DNA of 64,000 nucleotides from Agarophyton chilense (Eukaryota; Rhodophyta; Florideophyceae; Gracilariales; Gracilariaceae), in NCBI GenBank assembly GCA_030374765.1, contig JARGXX010000080.1:1798001-1862000 (forward strand), in the 5' to 3' direction. Shown here piece after piece: positions 57,432 through 64,000 of the stretch (position 1 is the first letter of the stretch; each line of letters begins with the position of its first letter). Under the pieces are notes generated by a model. That model had not been told where the DNA came from. It did no database searches and saw only the letters and a program-made list of their open reading frames with translations. Position numbers and translations under genes: made by a program.

Positions 57432-58241
57432 ATGATGTCAATTTGTGTACTCCCGCTTGCACCTGGAACTTTAACGTGCAAACAGTTTGGAACGTTAGAT
57501 TCTGATAATCAATTGCTAACGTCGAAAAGAGAAAGGTATCCCGATTCAATCTCCATGCAGAAAACTGTAGGATTCTGATTGCTTCATGCCACATCGTTAA
57601 CCCTCCCGTACTCCACCATGTCAGAGGTATCAATACATTCTGATGGTTGCGATTTATGAAATTACCATATCTTTTCACTCCCATTTTCCGAGGCGGAGAG
57701 AACAACGTCATCCAGAAATGCTACTCGGTCTCTAAATGGATGTGTGGAGACAGCAGTGACTGGTGCTTCATGATGTTTGCCCAATGCAGTCTCAACCGTC
57801 CACGAAGAATCACTTCCGTCTGCTCAGTTCAATCTTCCGTGTCCCACACCAATTAGAAGGAATACAAATATGTTTTCTGTCATGTTCTTACCATTAGCGA
57901 GTTGAATCATGCGCAGAAAGTTGAAGCTAATAATATTCAGCTCGGCTCAGGTCCCATTTTTCTTTAGATTGTCCTTAGTAATTGTCACAACCGGCTTCGA
58001 CAATGCCTACTTGAAAAACATGACCTCCACTACTTGATAAAATAAATATGGGGAGGGTGTTACCGTGGTTTTGCCTCGTGAGTTGGGACAAATTAGACGG
58101 GAACCCCTGTTCCTTTTTCTTTCGTCTGAGCCAGTCGTTTTACAGGAATCCGCCGTTTTCGTTCTAAAGGAGCCGGTTTAATGGCCTCGACCGGAATCGC
58201 CCTTGGGCTTTTATAAGCCGCAAGAAGTGACGGAGAAGGGT

Positions 58242-58395
58242 CACTTTGTGGAAATGAAACCCTACACTTGCTTTGACGATTATATGCGCACACTTTGTGG
58301 AAATGAAACCTTACACTTGCTTTGACGATTATATGTGCACACTTTGCGGAAATGAAACCCTACACTTGCTTTGACGATTATATGCGCACACTTTG
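58242..58395 (+). repeat. Tandem repeat, three 49-bp units
   Basis: Units start at 58242, 58291 and 58340 (CACTTTGTGGAAATGAAACC...), nearly identical, with a partial fourth from 58389. Because 49 is not a multiple of three, the array shifts the reading frame at the start of the transposase region. Each unit encodes a piece like YTCFDDYMRTLC, so it probably arose by recent slippage within coding sequence. Confidence 0.9.
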
Positions 58396-61330
58396 TGAAG
58401 ATGACAGAGGGCATATAGTGCATTTGGAGTGCGGTCCTGGCTCTCTATGGAGTCATCGCAATCTCCCTCTATTTCACGACCCTCCAATAGATCTTGTCCA
58501 TCATTGTAAACACGTTCACACTGACGCCAAATTTTTAAAGTTTGCTGTCAATCACGGCGGGCAGCCTGGGACAGCGGTCATGAATTACGGCCGTTCATTT
58601 CAAGTTTTACCCTCAAGAATGGCCACTCGTCTCAATTTGTACCCTAAAAGGTCGTCGCTCAACCCCAATATAACCAGGGATTTGCGGATCCCTCACTCCC
58701 GAAAAAGGCTGTCACAAATGCGCCAAAGCATGCCCAGAGATCGTAGATACAGCGCCGATGAGGCTAGAAAAAAGAAGGCGTACTCCGATCCTTGAAACAT
58801 GTTTCAGCAACTAGGACGGATGCAATGAACTCTTGAAAATCATTCCGCGGCCGCAGGAAAAGACGGAACTTGTGCTAGACGCAAGAAGAAGGCGCTTGAC
58901 GGAAGAAATCGCGTGTGAGAAAGTAGACCGAAAACGAATGCAACCTCCGCAGGAAGCGGCCGCTGTTCAGGCACTTCCCTTTGGTTTTGACGAACCATTA
59001 CAGAAAAAAGATGATTCAAGTTGAGAGGGAAGTACTGCAAAAGGAGAAGTACTGGAACCGTCCGGCGATCAAGACGGTTGTATGTTGCTCCAGGACATTT
59101 AGGTGCTGCCCGTCGAAGCTGGTAATAAAGAAAACTATCAGCAAAAATCGGGAAACGAAGAGAGAAGTGAGGACGTGAAGAAGTGAGCAATTTTTTACAA
59201 GAGAATGCAAGCTGTGCTGTCATAAAAGCGATTCTTCGGATATCGGGCTGTTGCTGGGAGCACCAGGTTAGCTGCGTCGCAGTACGCGATACTAGCGGCC
59301 GCTCTCAAGGCTGCAAACGAGTTTGTTCGGTTATGCACGTCCAAAACGATCTGAACCACTTCAGGAGATCTGGCGAGCATGGAGGTACTGCTAAGCACTG
59401 TGTGTGGGATTTTCTAGGCGGACGGCAGCAGTGACACTTCGGGGACTGTTTGTATTTTCTTCGCATCTCTAGTTCGACTCGGACGAGGTAAATCACCCGC
59501 ACTTCTCATCTGGTTGCATTCTCGGTGTGGCACCCAGGGAGGGAGAGTAAAATTGGCCCCGACTGTGGTCGCATACGTGGAACCGATTCCGACGTGGAGG
59601 TCAGGGCCGGAAGCCTTTTCCGGAGGGCCAATTCTCGGATGACAGACGAACTTGGGATATCCGAAGAAAGGAGATAGATATTGGGTATACCGGATAGCTA
59701 TTTATGCCAACGACTTTAAGTATTACAAATTCTTGCCCGACTAAAGTTGCGTGGGGGGATGCTACATTATGCTGCGTGGTCTATTATCGGAGGCGAGAAG
59801 ATCTGTTGCGGCTGCCCGCGTTCTGACGCGCACACTGCACGGACAATATCTCATCGACGCTTTGGAGCTCGTATTGGATGATGTGGTGAAGGTAAATGAG
59901 AATGGAGGACAAGGAATGGACCAGGACGGAAGTCGTTTTAGAATTTCATAGATCCCTTGGCTTTTTTCGGGGACTGCCTGCTGTTGTTGCAACTGCTGAT
60001 GTGATGGGTCACACGGCAGACGCTTTTTGAGCGTTGTGCGCGGTTAGAAGAAGGTAAGGTCACACCAAACCGGAGAGAATGAATTCCACCAAGATTCACT
60101 CGAGGAGACTGGGATATTTTCGCTTTGAAGAGAGGATATGCGCCGTAGGGAAGTTTCAGCCAGATAGTTTATTCATGAGTAGACTTGAAATTCAATGCGC
60201 CACACGCGAGAGCGCGAGCATTCCACCGTCTGTGAAGATGTTTGAGAAGCTGCGGGCGAGGCGGAGTCCGTTTCCTACCGAACACAACAATCCTGTGCTG
60301 GTACTAGTATTTGATTCGAGTCTGAGTGCGGCTGCGATTCCTGACCACCTCCTCAAAGGTCTCACAAAGAACGTCTTGAACATTTGTTTCGAGGAGTTAG
60401 CATCGGACAGTGATCGAGCCAAAGTGGAACTGCAGATTCTTAACGCTGGTACATCGAATGATCTTCTCGTCCAGGGAATTATTCTGCGATGGGACAAGTC
60501 GAGCAAGTACAACGGAATCTTGAGATTGACGATGTTGGGATTGCTCGGTGTTCTGATGCGTGCGGCTCCTGTGTTTGAGCAGTCGTGCGGGGGGGTCAGG
60601 GAACCCCGCATTTTGCAAGATTTGGTAGTCTTTGTCTACCGACGTCCGGCGAAGAAGACTGATGGTGTGGCGAAAATTCACTATACCGACCGCGAGGGGG
60701 CACTACAGTATCAGGGAGAGGTGAAGAGAGGAACAAAACAGTACTGAAAAACAGCGGCCGCTATTTACGGCTAACGTGGAGAGAGCGCGAAGGGTTTAGA
60801 CAAGGCGAACGCCAATCGAGCTCTTGAACTGTGCGTTTGCACCATTCCAAATTTTGCACATTCGAGGAATTGCTCAAAAATGGTATTGGAAAGCATTTTA
60901 CAAAATGTTCAAGGACTGCCTTGAAGTAAATACGCATAACGAATCGCATTTCACGGCCGTAAAGAGATCCATTGCTCGAGAATGGTTTGGGCGGCCTACA
61001 CACGCTCTACAGTTTTTGGTCGAACGGAGGAGGAATGAAACGGGAATGCGCTGGGATGGGGCTACGGAGCGTGCTGTTGGGGATCGATGAAACCGAATTG
61101 GACGACACGACAAGGGGTGCAGCTCAAATGATGCAAGCTTTCAGAAAGGAGATGAGCGAAAGCTTTCGAGAACCGATCATGACCCAATTGCTGGAGTTTG
61201 AACCAGTCAATCTGCCGTAGGGACGACGCTTCCAATGGGAGATGGTTATTCAAGACCGAGGCCAACACCGACCTGTACATCACTGGGAGGAAATCCGCCA
61301 GCTGAGAAAGCACATCGCAGGAAACTTAGG
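58242..61330 (+). pseudogene. CACTA/EnSpm-like transposase, decayed
   Basis: The product would cut and paste CACTA elements. The N-terminal part (58322-58795) has a Cys/His-rich segment (LCEDDRGHIVHLECG) and a basic end. From 59550 one frame gives VAYVEPIPTWRSGPEAFSGG, YWVYRIAIYANDFKYYKF, with the probable first catalytic Asp, then SCVGGCYIMLRGLLSEARRS and LIDALELVLDDVV. After a shift, the frame from 59902 reads FRGLPAVVATADVMGHTADA, a stop, then ALCAVRR, the usual lkGH...C segment. It continues as 60079-60747 with IPDHLLKGLTKNVLNICFEE, matching the D-x-x-H...G-x-x-K region of TNP2-type proteins, and RWDKSSKYNGILRLTMLGLL. The end continues to about 61330, and 61380-61802 (EGDAVSSIVEDSVAADILVR) is probably its C terminus. 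Assignment rests on motif order remembered for the family, not on a search. Confidence 0.55.
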
Positions 61331-61379
61331 AAGGGAAGGACAGCACACTGAGATGTTCTGACAGGCTAGGTTCGTATCT

Positions 61380-61802
61380 GTGGAGAAGTCTAGAAGGCGA
61401 CGGCGCGCGTATGCGCACCACACCATTAAAGAGGGCGACGCAGTGTCATCCATTGTTGAAGACAGCGTGGCTGCAGATATTTTGGTACGTACACGGGATG
61501 ACGGAGAAGGCGTACAACAAGTATTAGTGGTTCTTGAGATTGCTAAGGACTGTGAAGATGTAGTTTGGGGTTCTTTGAAGCTGATGATAGGAAACCTGGG
61601 CTGGAGTACATGCTCGCCAAGTGAAATGCAGCTCTTGCGATTCGGAGTGGGTATGCGCCGCACGTGTTTGATTCATGTTTGTGATCATGGATTCCGATTC
61701 TTGAGAGAAGATGGCACAGCCGAGCATAGTACCACGGCCATGCATGGTGGGACGTACAAGGTACTGACTAGGATGGATGGATACTCTCTGAACCTAGGGT
61801 AG
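61380..61802 (+). pseudogene. Probable C-terminal segment of the CACTA transposase
   Basis: A 140-codon open frame beginning with a basic cluster (EKSRRRRRAYAHHTIKEGDA) followed by strand-like segments (VAADILVRTRDDGEGVQQVL). The position directly after the transposase core and the domain-like GDAV start suggest the C-terminal beta-rich part of the same protein. The downstream frame 61823-62080 may be a continuation after a shift. It could also be an independent small gene. Confidence 0.35.
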
Positions 61803-62099
61803 ATGACAGGAAGGCGGGGCTCGTGCACGAGGGGGAATCGCAAGTCTCCGTTATGCTGTTGAGGTTTTTGATGGATTCCTACATCAATAGAGAGGGTAGT
61901 GACTGCGTCCTAGTTAAGGGCACCAATGTACACAAAACTACCTGTAGCGAAATGAAGGGATTCAATTGGTTCCTTATAATATGTAACCACTGTATTAAAG
62001 TATATTCAAGTGTTTTCCGAATAACTGCACCGATGAATTCCCTCGCCTACAACTACTATGGTTCGCAAGGGACCATATAGTCGAAGCATCGCACCAGTC

Positions 62100-62543
62100 T
62101 TCGCGTATATTGAACCATTAACCACGAATTTCAACTGCATTATATTCTAGCATACAACCGACATTTTTAAACAGAGTCACATAATTTCCCTTTTAACGAA
62201 CCACCACACGTCAGTTGGTGTTTCATTAATTCCTCGACAGCGGACCAATATTCGCACACCTGCGTACCACTACACGATGTAGCACACCACTGCGATTTAG
62301 TGGCGCGTTACTCGTAAAACCAACGTTTCTTTCGGAATTCCTCCCGCTCGGAGACTTGGCTTTCATAACTTTCCACTGTTCGCGGTAATGCGATGAGTAG
62401 TTTTGGTGGTTCTGTACAATTACTTCCAGAGAAAACAGTGGTACGGAAACAATAGAATTCTAGTAGTTTTGTTTCTATTGCAATGCTAGAACTCTAGTGG
62501 TGTGAAATGGAATTTTATTGGTTCTGTACCAGTAACAGTAGTG
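62100..62543 (+). repeat. Right terminal and subterminal repeat array
   Basis: The same short words as in the left array recur: ACCATTAACCACGAATTTC (62114), ACCACTACACG (62267), CACCACTGCGATTTAGTGGC (62284), GGTGGTTCTGTAC (62405), AGTGGTACGG (62437), GAATTCTAGTAG (62456), CTCTAGTGGTGTG (62492), TTATTGGTTCTGTACC (62515) and AGTAGTGGTT (62537). The TTCTGTACC companion word occurs twice. The outermost TAGTG is at 62539-62543. Confidence 0.65.
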
Positions 62544-64000
62544 GTTGACAACAATATAAGAATCGAAACTTACCATGCAGTGCAGTCTTGGGACGAGAAG
62601 TAGAGGCAACTAGCTAGCTCAATTGTTCCATGAGGTGGCCTTGAGTGCTTACGAAGCCTAAAAGAACGTCTTTGCGATTCAAGATTATCTCGCAGTCCGT
62701 CTTGGCGATAGAATTGTATCGAGTGAGTGTAGCGATAAAAACCTCTGCGTTTCAAGTTTTTGGCGTCTATATGGCTCGGTTTTCCGTAGTAAAATCAAAA
62801 TAATCTTCTCAGTAAACTTTTAAGGTTCTACTAGTTCTACTACAACGTCTTTTTTTTATCTTTTTCGATGTGGCGAGTCCTTGACCCATTTTGGGCGTAA
62901 GCAAGAAGGACCGGCATTGTAGCTTTCCCACGACGAAGATACTGTTCCACTTTCGGTCCTACAATTTAGTCAATTTGCTACCAGGTTTTCCACCGTGGCA
63001 CATACCCATGCCGACAGATACGTTATAGCAAATCTCTTGCGTAGTTCCAAGCATGCGTGATAATTTGGTCGTCGTGGTACTCTTGAGCGTACACCTGCCG
63101 TTCGAATTATTTCATCTTTAAGGCTACTTTTGGAGTACTTTCACGTGAGTGTTGATTTCTCTGCGCGGAGGTTCGCAGTCTTTACATGTCAGCGGTGCGT
63201 AGAGACATTAATATTCTTCTTTTTAGTCCGTGAGCATTGCCAGCTGACTGGGATGTGGCCGCTCCCGCGTTGATTTCTGCGCAACAACTTATGCTCGTTC
63301 CCTGCGTATTTTGATTCTTGCTTCAGCGCCTGAGATCGGCAGTATCGCCGATGAGAAGTATGCTACAGGCTGGTTATCTGCCATCTTAATCAGAGTATGT
63401 CTCATCGGGTGCGCTATTTCTCCCGGAGTATGAAATCTTTTTACAAGGGCCATTTTGAGCACTCCGGGGCTATTCACAATCTCCCGCCTTGAGGCTTGTA
63501 AAGTTGGCACAGCGCCAATATGTTGGGCGATTTTGAATCCTTCAAAATTGTTGGGCCGTTTTCAGTGGAAGCTTTATATGAAGGGAACGGGTTCACTTTT
63601 CCGATGATGAAAAAGTCAACTGAAACATTCGGAGTCTATACGCGGACACGCGTTGCTGCTGCAAGTCACTTCCTTGGTTCTGGGACATCCTTCTCGAGCC
63701 GCACTGTCGGTACGGTTACTTGGGTATTCTATTTGGTTGAGGCACCTCCGCCGTCTGCGCTTGAACTTTTCCGGATGTAAATACTGCCTGTAGAGGTATC
63801 ATGTCTTCGAAACTGGGGCTCGCCCTATGCCGCGGCGTTGGCGCAAGTTATTTTACTTCTGCACGCGACTCCGTATCCAGAAGTGCTTTACAATGACCAT
63901 AAGCACAACCAGAAGAAGTTTAAAGGTCTAAATAATTTGGGTGGTCAGAAGTGCAATATCGGGATAAAAGCATCGTCCGGCTTAAACTGTTCGACTAGCT
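62544..64000. other. No recognised gene
   Basis: Short frames only. The plus-strand frame 63520-63780 (86 codons, IVGPFSVEALYEGNGFTFPM) has protein-like composition but no recognisable domain. No repeats or RNA genes seen. Confidence 0.35.

Larger units (their letters stand above)
48791..62543 (+). mobile_element. Putative CACTA (EnSpm) DNA transposon, 13.75 kb
   Basis: The left end reads CACTATTTTTTAGTGG (48791). The right end, read inward, is CACTACTGTTACTGG (62543-62529). Both start with CACTA, the mark of this superfamily. Each end is followed by 250-400 bases filled with a short motif, ACCACTA or its reverse TAGTGGT, often beside AATTC. Such subterminal arrays bind the transposase in CACTA elements. 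A decayed transposase with CACTA-like motifs lies on the plus strand near the right end (58242-61330). Flanking 3-base target repeats do not match (CAT on the left, GTT on the right), so one end may be set slightly wrong. The interior carries an ABC transporter relic and unrecognised frames. Confidence 0.55.

Noticed and set aside
58242..58395. CRISPR-like array
   Set aside because: The units are contiguous with no unique spacers, and the context is eukaryotic coding sequence.
48791..62543. Polinton/Maverick virus-like element
   Set aside because: Large size and terminal repeats fit, but no DNA polymerase B, packaging ATPase, integrase or capsid motifs were found, and the ends are CACTA-type.

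Overview
The window reads as a transposon-dominated stretch of a photosynthetic eukaryote nuclear genome. The best fit is a red alga of the florideophyte kind. The reasons are a plastid-type DUF4079 membrane protein gene, a long intron-free glycosyltransferase gene, and dense nested DIRS-like and Ty3/gypsy retroelements around a few compact host genes. The organism assignment is inference; no rRNA or organellar marker is present.

Layout. 1-7860 is gene-poor: 1090-3730 holds broken coding-like stretches and the rest shows nothing I can name. 7861-9056 is a dead pogo/Tigger-type transposase. 8980-10744 is the 5' part of a DIRS-like tyrosine-recombinase retroelement, which abuts a decayed 3' portion of a cohesin-associated PDS5 gene (10745-12440). 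12529-13299 (minus) is an intact DUF4079 plastid membrane protein gene. 13523-22870 is a nested block. It holds a 5'-truncated chromodomain gypsy pol (copy A), an unrecognised long antisense frame (17617-19420), the 3' part of a DIRS element (copy B, 19505-22435), and an LTR (22456-22870) of the same family as gypsy copy D. 22871-26930 is a second gypsy family (copy C). 27000-28290 (minus) joins another copy of the unrecognised frame to a gypsy fragment. 28300-33670 is the most complete DIRS element (gag, RT, RNase H, tyrosine recombinase). 33670-38274 (minus) is gypsy copy D with its 5' LTR. 38275-42567 is an AT-rich island with the largest intact gene, an 899-aa membrane-anchored protein with GT2 and GT32 domains. 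42568-42815 is an orphan DIRS end in inverted orientation. 44040-48420 (minus) is a third gypsy family, decayed. 48791-62543 looks like one 13.75-kb CACTA (EnSpm) DNA transposon with CACTA...TAGTG ends and arrays of an ACCACTA motif. It carries a decayed transposase near its right end, and a decayed ABCB transporter half-gene and other unidentified frames inside. 62544-64000 shows nothing I recognise.

Only two genes look intact and host-like: DUF4079 and the double glycosyltransferase. PDS5 and the ABC transporter are relics. Nearly all transposon genes carry stops or frameshifts. In at least five cases a TAG stop stands where a sister copy or an invariant motif calls for CAG (Gln), a pattern that may reflect decay of methylated CHG sites.
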